This document shows positions 35,114-45,094 of a stretch of 64,000 nt of DNA, in pieces. The DNA is from Bifidobacterium sp. ESL0732 (GTDB lineage Bacteria; Actinomycetota; Actinomycetes; Actinomycetales; Bifidobacteriaceae): contig NZ_CP113920.1 of NCBI RefSeq assembly GCF_029395535.1, positions 1,488,001 to 1,552,000 of the forward strand. Reading direction: 5' to 3'. A program made the translations under genes and the position numbers. Below the pieces are notes generated by a model, which was not told the origin of the DNA, made no database searches, and saw only the letters and a program-made list of their open reading frames with translations. Position 1 is the first letter of the stretch, and each line of letters starts with the position of its first letter.

Positions 35114-37858
35114 ATGGCTCAACGTCGAAAAACGGCCAAACCATCCTATGACCCGCACACGGTCAAGGAGAACATCGTCGAAACGCCACTCGACGATGAG
35201 ATGAGCAAATCCTTCCTCGAGTACGCCTACTCGGTGATTTACGCGCGTGCACTCCCCGACGCGCGCGACGGCCTCAAGCCGGTGCAGCGACGCATCATCT
35301 ACCAAATGGGCCAGATGAACCTGACTCCCGACAAGCCGTATATGAAGTCGGCACGCGCTGTCGGCGAGGTGATGGGCAAGCTCCACCCCCACGGCGACTC
35401 CTCCATCTACGAGGCCATGGTGCGCCTCGCCCAGCCCTTCGCGATGCGTCTGCCACTGGTGGACGGACACGGCAACTTCGGCTCGCTCGACGACGGGCCT
35501 GCGGCTTCGCGTTACACCGAAGCCAGACTTGCACCCGCAGCTCTCGGCATGAACGCGAACATCGACGAGGACACCGTCGACTTCTCCCCAAACTACGACA
35601 ACAAATTGAAGGAACCGGACGTGCTGCCGGCCGCCATCCCGAATTTGCTCGTCAACGGCGCTTCCGGCATCGCGGTGGGCATGGCCACCAACATGGCCAC
35701 CCACAACCTCGGCGAGGTGGTCGCGGCCGCAAAATATCTGATGAAACATCCCGACGCCACGCTCGACGAACTGATGGACTATGTGCCCGGGCCGGACTGG
35801 CCGGGCGGCGGCATCATCATCGGTCGCGACGGCATCCGCGAAGCCTATGAGAGCGGACGTGGGACGCTCACCACCCGTTCCGCTACACATATCGAAAACG
35901 TGACGGCCCGTAAAAAGGCCATCGTCGTCACCGAACTGCCGTTCATGGTCGGCCCCGAACGTGTGCTCGAACGTATTTCAGAAGGCGTGAAGAACCACCA
36001 CATCGAGGGCGTCTCCGGCGCCATCGACCTGACCGACAGGCACAACGGCACACGCATCGTCATCGAGATCAAAACCGGGTTTGACCCCAACGCGGTACTC
36101 GCCCAACTGTTCAAGTACACGCCGTTGGAAGACAACTTCACCATGAACAACGTGGCGCTCGTCCACGGCCGACCGCACACCATGGGCCTCAAAGAGATGC
36201 TCGAGGTGTGGGTGGAACATCGGCGCAACGTCATTCATCGCCGCAGCGAATATCGGCTGCGCAGGGCGCAGGAACGACTGCATCTGGTCGAAGGCATGCT
36301 GCTGGCAATGGTCGATATCGACGAGGTCATCCAGGTCATCCGCACCTCCGAGAACGCCGACGCCGCCAAGACACGCTTGATGGCCGTCTTCGACCTTGAC
36401 GAGATCCAAGCGCAATACATCCTTGACCTGCGGCTGCGTCGTCTGACCAAGATGAGCCGCATCGAGCTCGAGGCCGAGCAGGATGATCTCAAAAAGCAGA
36501 TCGAGGGGCTCAATGAAATCCTCGCCTCGGGCGAACGCCTTGACGAGGTCATTGTTTCCGAAATGGATGAGGCCGTGGAAAAATGGGGCGACCCGCGGCG
36601 CACTGTATTGCTGGAACGCCACGAGGATGGCAGTCTGACACCGGTGCGTTCGCTGGCGTCCTCTGGTTCATCGGCTGATGGCGCCAACGCCAACCCGGAT
36701 TCCTCAGCTCTGGCAGCCATCCGAGTGGAAAACACCGTTTCGCAGGCGGCACAGGACGTGCAGGCCGCCGCCAAGGCGAAGAAGGCCGGCAAGGTCGAGG
36801 AAGCCGCCGCCGCGTTGCGATTGGATGACGAGCCCTGCGCGGTGATGCTAAGCGCCACCGGGCTCATCGCCCGCACTTCACCGAGTGCCGTGGATCTCTG
36901 GCAGACACGCGAGGCGAATGGAAAGCGCACACACGACGACCAGATCGTTTCGATCTTCGCCTCGACGACGCTTTCCAGCTACGGGCTCATCACTTCCGCG
37001 GGACGCTTGGTCTTGGCCCATGTCGCGGATTTACCGAACCTGCCGACAAACGAGAACCTCAACGTTTCCGGCGGGGTGAACGCCGACGAACTGCTGGGTA
37101 TGACTACCAGCACGGAACCGGTCGCCGGTGAGCACGTCGTTGCGGCCATCGCCATGGGTGATATTTCTGGCAAGACTGAATCCGATAACGCAGGCAAGGC
37201 CAACGTTACGGTCACCGACGATACCGATGTTCCGCTGGCCATCGGTACGCGCAACGGCATCGTCAAGCGCTGGAACCGCGAATCGCCCAGCACCATGGAT
37301 TCCTGGCCTGTCATCGATCTGAAGGATGGCGACACCGTGGTATTCGCGGCTCTCGCAGCCGACGACGATCGTATTGTCTTCATCTCCTCGGATTCCTCAC
37401 TCCTGACCTTCGAAGCCAAGGTGGTGCGTCCGCAAGGCCGTACCGCAGGCGGTATGAACGGCATCAGACTTGCCGAAGGCCAACATGTCGCCGCCTTCAA
37501 CGTCGTGCCGGCAGGCAAGATCGCCTGGACCTATGACGAGGGCGAAAACGGGCTATATTCGGCCTCCGGAGCCGTCGTGCTCACCGTTGCCGGCGATGAC
37601 GCGGCCCTGCCCGGCACCGAGACCGGAGCGGCCAAGGTGACGCCTCTGGAGATGTATCCGACCAAGGGTCGCGGCACCGGCGGCGTGCGTTCGCAGCGCT
37701 TCCTCAAGGGCCAGAACACCCTGACCTGCGCTGCCATCGGAACCTATCCCCTTTACGCCAGCACTTCCGGCGGCGCTCCCGTCGAGTTGCCGAAGCCCGA
37801 CATGCGTCGTGACGCTTCGGGTGTGGATCTGCCCGCACCGATCGAGTACGTAGCATAA
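35114..37858 (+). CDS. parC: DNA topoisomerase IV subunit A (ParC/GyrA type)
   Basis: The DNA-cutting subunit of a type IIA topoisomerase. The 914-residue protein has the winged-helix and tower domains with the active-site Tyr134 ([11 protein letters not shown]) and the quinolone-determining region ([15 protein letters not shown], about 89-103). The C-terminal half has repeated beta-pinwheel blades and no canonical GyrA box (QRRGGKG) was seen; the corresponding blade reads [12 protein letters not shown], so topoisomerase IV is more likely than gyrase. A Ser/Ala-rich insert lies near residues 515-560. Its partner subunit is 7 kb downstream on the other strand. The start was set at the ATG after AGAGG. 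Confidence 0.92.
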   Translation: MAQRRKTAKPSYDPHTVKENIVETPLDDEMSKSFLEYAYSVIYARALPDARDGLKPVQRRIIYQMGQMNLTPDKPYMKSARAVGEVMGKLHPHGDSSIYEAMVRLAQPFAMRLPLVDGHGNFGSLDDGPAASRYTEARLAPAALGMNANIDEDTVDFSPNYDNKLKEPDVLPAAIPNLLVNGASGIAVGMATNMATHNLGEVVAAAKYLMKHPDATLDELMDYVPGPDWPGGGIIIGRDGIREAYESGRGTLTTRSATHIENVTARKKAIVVTELPFMVGPERVLERISEGVKNHHIEGVSGAIDLTDRHNGTRIVIEIKTGFDPNAVLAQLFKYTPLEDNFTMNNVALVHGRPHTMGLKEMLEVWVEHRRNVIHRRSEYRLRRAQERLHLVEGMLLAMVDIDEVIQVIRTSENADAAKTRLMAVFDLDEIQAQYILDLRLRRLTKMSRIELEAEQDDLKKQIEGLNEILASGERLDEVIVSEMDEAVEKWGDPRRTVLLERHEDGSLTPVRSLASSGSSADGANANPDSSALAAIRVENTVSQAAQDVQAAAKAKKAGKVEEAAAALRLDDEPCAVMLSATGLIARTSPSAVDLWQTREANGKRTHDDQIVSIFASTTLSSYGLITSAGRLVLAHVADLPNLPTNENLNVSGGVNADELLGMTTSTEPVAGEHVVAAIAMGDISGKTESDNAGKANVTVTDDTDVPLAIGTRNGIVKRWNRESPSTMDSWPVIDLKDGDTVVFAALAADDDRIVFISSDSSLLTFEAKVVRPQGRTAGGMNGIRLAEGQHVAAFNVVPAGKIAWTYDEGENGLYSASGAVVLTVAGDDAALPGTETGAAKVTPLEMYPTKGRGTGGVRSQRFLKGQNTLTCAAIGTYPLYASTSGGAPVELPKPDMRRDASGVDLPAPIEYVA

Positions 37859-37885
37859 AAAGGCAAAACGAATCCGTACAACGTT

Positions 37886-37923
37886 CAGCGGGCAAGATCA
37901 ATTAATCATCATCTTGCCCGCTG
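37886..37923 (+). terminator. Terminator after parC
   Basis: Perfect 13-bp arms (37886-37898 and 37911-37923, 12-base loop) 28 bases after the parC stop. No long T-run follows. Confidence 0.75.
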
Positions 37924-38094
37924 ATGTTCTCACTTGACAATTTCAAAGCCGATCTCAGCGATTCTGGGATTGATAAAAGTGATGGCTATTTCTGTCATGG
38001 TCTGTTATCGCCACCTTGATAGGCATTCATTCAACTCATTGGTATCTCTATGCACAACTTCATTTCTATATTGGCTACTGTTATCCCTTTATAA

Positions 38095-41000
38095 TTACCG
38101 ATACAGTTTCATTCCCTGCGGCGACGGCGTGAAACCGGAGGCGCGTAGCAACTGTGTGTAGTGATTCAGGGCGGTGAAAGGCTCGCCGTTGACATCGCGG
38201 AAAGTGACGCTGCCACGTCTGTTGCCCGACCGCAGGCCCGATGCATACTTCGAGCGCAAGGTATCGGCCAGTTGTGTGATGGCACGCTGCAATTGGAAAT
38301 CGGTGGCATCGAAACACAGGAGATGATGGCTGGACGGGATGGCGTAGAGTATTGGCTTGCCCTCGATGAAGATGACCATAGAACCGACCAAACGCCGAGG
38401 CTGGACCGGCTTTCCACGTTTACGCGCGGATCCAACGGTAGCATTAGCAGACAGACTATCGTCCGACAAAACCGACGACTTGCTTATATCGCGTTGCCTC
38501 TCATCTGCCTGTGAATCTCTTATCGTTTCAGCAGCGTCAACGTCGGCAGATTGAATGGCAACCGAATCGTTCTGTTGATCGGCTTCGACGCTGCTGTTTT
38601 CGGCGACACCTGCCGAATCGTCGGACATGTTTAACGACGGCCATGCGACCGCACCGCCGGTAAGACTGGCGGGATCGGCAGCATCCAGCGCCACCGCAAG
38701 CGGAGCGTTCTGTGTGCGCCACTGGCGCAATTGATCGATGGTGGTGCGTTCCGCAAACTGCACCGCGGAGAGACCTTTCACGAACATGCCACGAACCAAC
38801 GTGCCGGTGGCTTCCATCTGTTTTAAGACCGGATAGATATCGGAAAAACTCAAGTTTCCCGGATCCATATCCATCAGCGGAGGGGCAATGATGCCGTAAC
38901 GGTCAAGCAGCGTCTCGACCTGTGCGATGGCGCGTTGCTCCGGGCGCACATCCTGCGGCTTCGGCACAGCCGACCATAATCCCGCCAACGTCCCCGGCAA
39001 TTGCGGACGCCGCTCGACCCGTGCGCGACCATACAGGCGGTGACGGCTGAGCGACGCTCTTGTATACGAATGACGAGAAGGTTGTGAACCGCTGCCGTTT
39101 TGCAGCAATACGCGAACCGGAGCGAACGACGAATTGGTGACCTGCCCGCGCCACACCAATGACCACACCGTCCGCTCGAAACCGGAGTCGCCGGCAGATG
39201 ACATTCGTACTTCTCCGGTCAGAAGGTCCACGACCTCCTGCGGTTTATCACCACCATGAAGCTGCCATTGTTGTTCCAGCTGTTCCGCACGATAGGAACC
39301 GCCAAGCCCCAATGCAGCCATGATGCCGTTACCAGCCGAATCACTATCATCATCACCATCGGCACTGACATTGCTCAGCAAGGGAGAATCGGTCAGATAG
39401 AATGCGATTTTGCCGGGCTTTGTGGCTGACTCAGGACTAGCGGATGAACTTTCATCCTTGGAACCCACCCAAACGACCTCGCCGGTCGAAAGCAGCTCAT
39501 CAAGCATGGATGAGCTGAAATCAGGCACTCTGGACGGAAATACAGACGACTCCCACATCGCGGCCGGCAAGGGCATGCCCTCCAGCTGCTCGATAACGCG
39601 CAACAGGCCGTCCGTTCCAGTAAAGCGAGGCCAAGCAGACCGAGGCTCTGATGACATATCGTCGATAGCTTCGTCATCAGCCTTCTGCTCATTGCCAGCC
39701 AAATGGTGTTGATCGCCGAACCTATGTCCAACAGCGTCTTCACTGGCATTCACGCCAATCCCCTGCCGTACCAGCAACCAGGACTGATAGGTCTCGGCAT
39801 TCACCGGTTTCAAAGACTTGCGGGTCAATGTCTGCGAACGCGAGCGAATCCGACGGAACACCTCGCGATGCAGATATTGCGGACTCGGCAGGTTTTTGAC
39901 GAACGTTCCGGTCATCAACACACCACGAGCCTTTAAGTCATCGAGCTCGTGAACCACCGTAGCCGCATCCAAGCCCAGCTCTTTAACAGCTTCGTCAGCG
40001 GTAAATGGCCCATGTGTCTTGGCGAACCGCACCATTCTGCCGTTAACATCATCGGCTTCCAGCTCGTTCCAGAACTGCCGGTGGCTCAGTTCTTCCTCGA
40101 CTTGTTTGATGGCTTTCGGGTCGAGCACATCGGCGATATGTGCACTGCCCAGCAACTCTTCCAAGACATCCGGATCCATTGCCAAAAGCGTTGCCCGGCG
40201 TTCCGCCTGGGGTGAATCGTATTCGTACATCACCGAACCCACGAAACCGAACAGCAAGTTCTGGGCGAACGGTGACGGGCTTTGCGTCTCGACGTCACGG
40301 ATTTCGATTTTTCCGTCATCAATATCGGTCATCAGCTGCTTTAAAGCCGGCAAATCGTAGACATCCTGCAGACACTCGCGGGCGGTTTCCAAAATCAACG
40401 GAAAATTGTGCTGTGTCTTGGCCGCGGCCAAGAGCTCCGAGGCACGCAGACGCTGCTGCCACAACGGTACACGCTTGCCGGGGTTCATTCGCGGCATGTA
40501 CAGCGAACGGGCGGCGCATTCGCGGAACCGAGTGGCGAAAAGGACCGAGTCGACGATCTCCTCCTCCACATCTCTCAGCAACTCGTCGGCATCGAACTGG
40601 AAGAGCTCCGCGGCACCTACATGGCTGTCTTGCTCGGGCAGACGTACCACGATGCCATCGTCGGTGGCGTAAGTCTGGCCATCGAAGCCGTATTTGCGCT
40701 TGAGCCGGTTGGTGATGGCGAGCGCCCACGGCTCATGCACACGACGACCATATGGCGAGTGCAGGATGACGCGCCAGTCGCCTTCCTCGTCCTGGCAACG
40801 TTCGATGACGAGGGTTTTGTCGGTAGGCAGCGAGCCTGTTGCAGCCTTCTGTTCGGCGAGCAGACGGGCCAGATTGCTGCGCCCGTTGCTGTCTAAACCA
40901 TTGTCGCATAATCTTTTTTCGGTAATGGCATCAAAATGCGGCTCAGCATTGCTGTTGAAACCCTTGCTGCCAGAACGCCTTGAATCGAGGAAATTCAACG

Positions 41001-43524
41001 AGCCAGCAGCATCCGACATGACATCTGCAGACGATGGCTGATCGTCAGCGAACGCATAAGTAGAATCGGATTCATCCGCAACAGCAAAAATGCGGGTATC
41101 AGAATGAGACTCAGTACCCCCATTATCAGATTGTGATATATCTGCAATAGTCGATGATGCCGGTATCAGTCCGTTGCCGATCTCACGAACGAACGCACCC
41201 AGCAACGCACCGAAACCTGCGTCTCGCCCCGGCCCCTCGCCATGCCAGAACGGCAATCGTGCAGTACGTCCGGGAGCCGGGGTGACCACGACGCGATCAT
41301 TGGTGATTTCATTAATCTGCCAGGTTGAAGTTCCGAGTGTGATGACATCGCCGACACGAGACTCGTAGACCATCTCCTCGTCCAGCTCCCCCACCCTCTT
41401 ACGCCCCGAACCGGCATCAGCCTCGGGCAGAACGACAGAATAGGTACCACGGTCGGGAATGGTACCGCCACTGGTGACGGCGAGGCGCTGAGCTCCGGGG
41501 CGAGCGGAGATGATGCCTTGCTCGACATTCAGTTGCAACGGTGGGCGGAACGCCGAGAATTCCTCGGAGTTGTAGGCTCCGGTAAGCATGCCGACGACGC
41601 TGTCAAACATGTCCCGCGACAACGTGGCGAATGGGGCGGTACGTCGCACGGCCGCATACCAATCGTCGGTTTTCAAGTCATCCATCGCCGCTGCCGCAAC
41701 CGTCTGCTGAGCCAGAATATCCAGCGGATTACGGCGTACAGCCAATGGCTCGATTCCACTTCGCCTCATGCTTTCCACGGTGGCCGTGGAAGTGATTAGC
41801 TCCTGACGGGTCAACGGATAGAACAACGCATGCGAGACGCCGCCGACGCGATGATCGGCTCTGCCGACGCGCTGTAGGCCCGACGAGACGGACAGCGGCG
41901 GCGCCACTTGGATGACCATATCTACCGAGCCCATATCGATGCCCAGCTCGAGGCTGCTGGTGGCAACCACGCAACGAAGGCGGCCATGCTTCAGGTCGTC
42001 TTCGATAATTTTGCGTCGTTCCTTGGAGACGGAACCATGATGGGCCATCGCAATAGTCTCGGACTTCGGGTGTGAACCCACCAGAGCCGACGAGGAACCG
42101 ACGACGGAATCGTAATGCTTACCATCGCCGTATGAACGATTGTCAACTTGCGCACCGCATTCGGTTTCGGCGTATAAATCATTGATACGTGCTGTCAGCC
42201 TTTCGGCCAACCCACGCGAGTTGACGAACACCAGTGTACTGTGATGGCTCAGAATCTCGTCCAAAATGCTGCGTTCTACAGCCGGCCAGATGGAGTGCGA
42301 AGCGGAGGCGGTCGGCGAGGAATAGTCCCCATGCTGAACAGGCAAGTTCGAGTCATTAAGTCTGCCATTTTTATATGGGACATCCGAATTTGGAACTGAA
42401 ACCGATTTTGGATTCGCAACCTGTCCGAATTCGTCAGAATCCTTGATATCTGCTTCGATTTCATGGCATCGGCTTGAGTGCGTGCCCAAACCAGCGGTTG
42501 AGCCATTCTTGTGAGCTTCGGCCAGTGCACGCATGGCGGGACTCACACCGCTGATATGGCGAGATCTACCAGTACCGGTGCCAACCTCTTTACCTGACGT
42601 TCCGGTTTTTCCTTCAGCACCACCGACATGGAATCCGCCCTCGTCATCCGAGGCAGTTCCCAACGCGCCCATATCCGCAACCGGCTCGACGATTTTCAAG
42701 TCCATATGTACCGGGTCAGTGGCGTCGACAATCGTGACCGGCTGGTCGCCACCCAGGAAAAACGCGGCCTCCTTCGGTGGATTGACCGTCGCGGAAAGAC
42801 CGATACGCTGCACCTTTCGGCCAGTCAATAAGTCGAGCCGTTCCAGGCTCAACGCGAGATGCGCCCCACGTTTAGTGGCCGCGAGCGCATGCACTTCGTC
42901 GACGATAACGGTCTCGACGTTTTTCAGGATGCGACGCGCTTTCGAGGTCAGTAGCAGATACAGCGATTCGGGAGTGGTAATCAGAATATCCGGCGGATGC
43001 GTCGCTATACGGCGGCGTTCTTTGGCCGTGGTATCCCCCGAACGAATCGCCACGTCGATATCAGGCGGTTCCAGACCTTCCGAAACGCACTGCGCGGCAA
43101 TGCCTTGTAACGGAACACGCAAATTACGTTGGACATCAGCTCCCAGCGCCTTCAACGGCGAGATATAAAGTACTTTGACGCCAGGTTTGCCGGACTTGAT
43201 AGACTTCGCCGTTTTGGACTTGCCCACTGACTTATGAAGTTCTTTATGCCCCTCAGATCGATTCGATTGCTTTTCAGCCTTGCTTGACTTCTTGGATTCG
43301 GCTGCAAATTCACCATTTTGTGATAATTGTTCACCTATCAACCCGTCAATGGCGGAAAGGAACGCCGCCAAAGTCTTGCCAGAGCCGGTGGGAGCGACCA
43401 CCAACACGTTCTCTTTAGCTTTGATATGCGGCCAGGCCTCTTGTTGGGCGTCGGTAGGCGCGGCAAACGCATGCCTGAACCATGCCGCGGTAGGCGACGA
43501 AAACAGATCCAGACATTCGTACAT
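38095..43524 (-). CDS. lhr: Lhr-type superfamily 2 helicase, unusually long
   Basis: Lhr is a 3'-to-5' DNA/RNA-DNA helicase linked to repair in mycobacteria. The N-terminal helicase core shows Walker A PTGSGKT (45-51), TTPESL, DEVH at 209-212 and motif VI near QRVGRADHR. At 1809 residues it exceeds the usual length of about 1500. Two low-complexity inserts explain part: about 68-115 (Lys/Ser-rich) and about 285-410 (Gly/Ser/Asn-rich, between the two RecA domains). More Ser/Asp-rich inserts occur near 810-890 and 1640-1710. The start codon sits inside a LexA-box-like sequence. It is convergent with parC and upstream of nothing obviously co-transcribed. Confidence 0.93.
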   Translation of the reverse strand: MYECLDLFSSPTAAWFRHAFAAPTDAQQEAWPHIKAKENVLVVAPTGSGKTLAAFLSAIDGLIGEQLSQNGEFAAESKKSSKAEKQSNRSEGHKELHKSVGKSKTAKSIKSGKPGVKVLYISPLKALGADVQRNLRVPLQGIAAQCVSEGLEPPDIDVAIRSGDTTAKERRRIATHPPDILITTPESLYLLLTSKARRILKNVETVIVDEVHALAATKRGAHLALSLERLDLLTGRKVQRIGLSATVNPPKEAAFFLGGDQPVTIVDATDPVHMDLKIVEPVADMGALGTASDDEGGFHVGGAEGKTGTSGKEVGTGTGRSRHISGVSPAMRALAEAHKNGSTAGLGTHSSRCHEIEADIKDSDEFGQVANPKSVSVPNSDVPYKNGRLNDSNLPVQHGDYSSPTASASHSIWPAVERSILDEILSHHSTLVFVNSRGLAERLTARINDLYAETECGAQVDNRSYGDGKHYDSVVGSSSALVGSHPKSETIAMAHHGSVSKERRKIIEDDLKHGRLRCVVATSSLELGIDMGSVDMVIQVAPPLSVSSGLQRVGRADHRVGGVSHALFYPLTRQELITSTATVESMRRSGIEPLAVRRNPLDILAQQTVAAAAMDDLKTDDWYAAVRRTAPFATLSRDMFDSVVGMLTGAYNSEEFSAFRPPLQLNVEQGIISARPGAQRLAVTSGGTIPDRGTYSVVLPEADAGSGRKRVGELDEEMVYESRVGDVITLGTSTWQINEITNDRVVVTPAPGRTARLPFWHGEGPGRDAGFGALLGAFVREIGNGLIPASSTIADISQSDNGGTESHSDTRIFAVADESDSTYAFADDQPSSADVMSDAAGSLNFLDSRRSGSKGFNSNAEPHFDAITEKRLCDNGLDSNGRSNLARLLAEQKAATGSLPTDKTLVIERCQDEEGDWRVILHSPYGRRVHEPWALAITNRLKRKYGFDGQTYATDDGIVVRLPEQDSHVGAAELFQFDADELLRDVEEEIVDSVLFATRFRECAARSLYMPRMNPGKRVPLWQQRLRASELLAAAKTQHNFPLILETARECLQDVYDLPALKQLMTDIDDGKIEIRDVETQSPSPFAQNLLFGFVGSVMYEYDSPQAERRATLLAMDPDVLEELLGSAHIADVLDPKAIKQVEEELSHRQFWNELEADDVNGRMVRFAKTHGPFTADEAVKELGLDAATVVHELDDLKARGVLMTGTFVKNLPSPQYLHREVFRRIRSRSQTLTRKSLKPVNAETYQSWLLVRQGIGVNASEDAVGHRFGDQHHLAGNEQKADDEAIDDMSSEPRSAWPRFTGTDGLLRVIEQLEGMPLPAAMWESSVFPSRVPDFSSSMLDELLSTGEVVWVGSKDESSSASPESATKPGKIAFYLTDSPLLSNVSADGDDDSDSAGNGIMAALGLGGSYRAEQLEQQWQLHGGDKPQEVVDLLTGEVRMSSAGDSGFERTVWSLVWRGQVTNSSFAPVRVLLQNGSGSQPSRHSYTRASLSRHRLYGRARVERRPQLPGTLAGLWSAVPKPQDVRPEQRAIAQVETLLDRYGIIAPPLMDMDPGNLSFSDIYPVLKQMEATGTLVRGMFVKGLSAVQFAERTTIDQLRQWRTQNAPLAVALDAADPASLTGGAVAWPSLNMSDDSAGVAENSSVEADQQNDSVAIQSADVDAAETIRDSQADERQRDISKSSVLSDDSLSANATVGSARKRGKPVQPRRLVGSMVIFIEGKPILYAIPSSHHLLCFDATDFQLQRAITQLADTLRSKYASGLRSGNRRGSVTFRDVNGEPFTALNHYTQLLRASGFTPSPQGMKLYR

Positions 43525-43531
43525 ATGTTCG
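43518..43531 (-). promoter_or_regulatory. LexA-box-like palindrome over the lhr start codon
   Basis: On the minus strand CGAACATATGTACG differs at one base from the perfect actinobacterial SOS palindrome. It contains the lhr ATG at 43524-43522. Binding of LexA here would block transcription or the start site. Confidence 0.5.
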
Positions 43532-43584
43532 ATTATCGCAACGCCTCACGACGTTGCCAACCGATTATCAGGAACGCTCAGGCA

Positions 43585-44835
43585 TCAGGCCTTGTGGCCG
43601 ACCTTGCGCCGCAGCATCTCGTGCATCACCACCATGAGCACCAGCAATACCAGCAGATACCACGGATAAAGAGCTATCGAAATATGCTGGGCAATGAGAC
43701 CAAACACGGGAGGCATGATCATGGAACCCGCATAAGCGCACGCCATCTGCACCCCGACAATCGCCTGCGAGCGCTCCACACCGAAATAGGTGGGGGTGGA
43801 ATGGATGACGCACGGGTAAATCGGCGCGCATCCCAGGCCAATCAGCACCAGACCGACAACCGTGGCGACGTGCCCCGGCAACGGGATAAGCATGACGACA
43901 ATGCCGATGCCGAGAACGGCTTGGCCGATGCGGATCATCGTGGGATCATCGAATTTCATGGTCATGAATCCGCTGAGTGCGCGGCCCGCGGTGATGCCCA
44001 GATAGAACAGGCTTGCCAGGCTCGCCGCGGTGACCTTGCTAATGCCGTCGTGACCGACCATGTAGCTCGAGGCCCAAAGGCCCGAGGTGGTTTCGATGGC
44101 GCAATAGCAGAAGAACATCACAAGAATCTCTTTGGCGCCGCGGATGGCAAGCACCCCGCGTACACCTAGTGGCTTTATAGGCTTCGCTTCAGTTTCGGCC
44201 TTCGCTTCAGTTTTTGCAACGGCTTCGGTTTTATCGACAGGAGCTTTGCTCTCGCTTTGGTCCGAACCGACCGCCGCCGGAACATCCTTCCGGCCTTTCC
44301 AGAGGGGCAGCGAGAAGACGATAATTACCGTCAGCACGATCTGGATGATTGAAATGTAGCGGTATCCCCACGGCCAGCCTTGACCGTTGGAAAGCGCAAA
44401 TCCCATGATGTAGGGACCGACTGAGGCACCGATGCCCCACATGCAGTGCAGCCAGCTCATGTGCCGGCTCGCGTAATGGATGGCAACGTAGTTGTTGAGC
44501 GCCGCGTCCACGCCACCGGCCCCAAGGCCGTAAGGAATTGCAATCAAGGCAAGTACCCAGTAATTGGGTGCCACTGAGAAACCAAACAACGCAACAGCGG
44601 TCAGCCCGACAGAGAAAGCGGTCAATTTGCCGGTGCCAAATCGTAGGGTCATTCGATCGGAGAGCAACGCAGAGACGATGGTGCCAGCCGAGATAATCAT
44701 GGAAATGCCGCCGACCCAGGAAAGTGGCACACCCATCTGCGGGCGCATGCTCGGCCAAGCGGCACCGAGCAGTGAATCAGGCAGACCCAGCGAAATGAAC
44801 GCCAGATAGATGACGGCCAGCAACAGATTGGTCAC
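43585..44835 (-). CDS. Major facilitator superfamily transporter (sugar/FucP-like)
   Basis: A 416-residue carrier with about 12 transmembrane segments and a Lys/Ala/Glu-rich central loop (PAAVGSDQSESKAPVD..., about 188-215) between the two halves. The LSDRMTLRFGTGKL loop is the usual MFS motif A position. Features such as NNYVAIHYASRHMSWLHCMWGIGASVGPYI recall the FucP/sugar:proton group, but the substrate is not known. The start is the GTG at 44835, with AAGGAG 5 bases upstream. It stands 60 bases upstream of the lhr start on the same strand, perhaps cotranscribed. Confidence 0.9.
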   Translation of the reverse strand: MTNLLLAVIYLAFISLGLPDSLLGAAWPSMRPQMGVPLSWVGGISMIISAGTIVSALLSDRMTLRFGTGKLTAFSVGLTAVALFGFSVAPNYWVLALIAIPYGLGAGGVDAALNNYVAIHYASRHMSWLHCMWGIGASVGPYIMGFALSNGQGWPWGYRYISIIQIVLTVIIVFSLPLWKGRKDVPAAVGSDQSESKAPVDKTEAVAKTEAKAETEAKPIKPLGVRGVLAIRGAKEILVMFFCYCAIETTSGLWASSYMVGHDGISKVTAASLASLFYLGITAGRALSGFMTMKFDDPTMIRIGQAVLGIGIVVMLIPLPGHVATVVGLVLIGLGCAPIYPCVIHSTPTYFGVERSQAIVGVQMACAYAGSMIMPPVFGLIAQHISIALYPWYLLVLLVLMVVMHEMLRRKVGHKA

Positions 44836-45044
44836 GATAACTCCTTCGGGTCATGACGCCGGTTTGAAAAATTTCGATTCCAACAACCGAATGAAAGACA
44901 ACGTTTTCATTCTCTCATACCGGTGGGGACGAAAAACCGAAGACAACACACCCTCATCTCATGATACGAAACGTCATATCACCGAAAGACGAACGCAGGA
45001 ATGAAGCCTTTCCCGACAAGACTCGGTTACTGTATAGAGCCATG

Positions 45045-45071
45045 CCCATATCACGATAATTCAGATATGGG
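45045..45071 (-). terminator. Possible terminator after parE
   Basis: CCCATATC at 45045-45052 pairs with GATATGGG at 45064-45071, 24 bases after the parE stop. A second small palindrome (AATGCAATTGTTGCATT) lies between it and the stop. No T-run, so support is modest. Confidence 0.4.
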
Positions 45072-45094
45072 AAATGCAATTGTTGCATTCGCTA

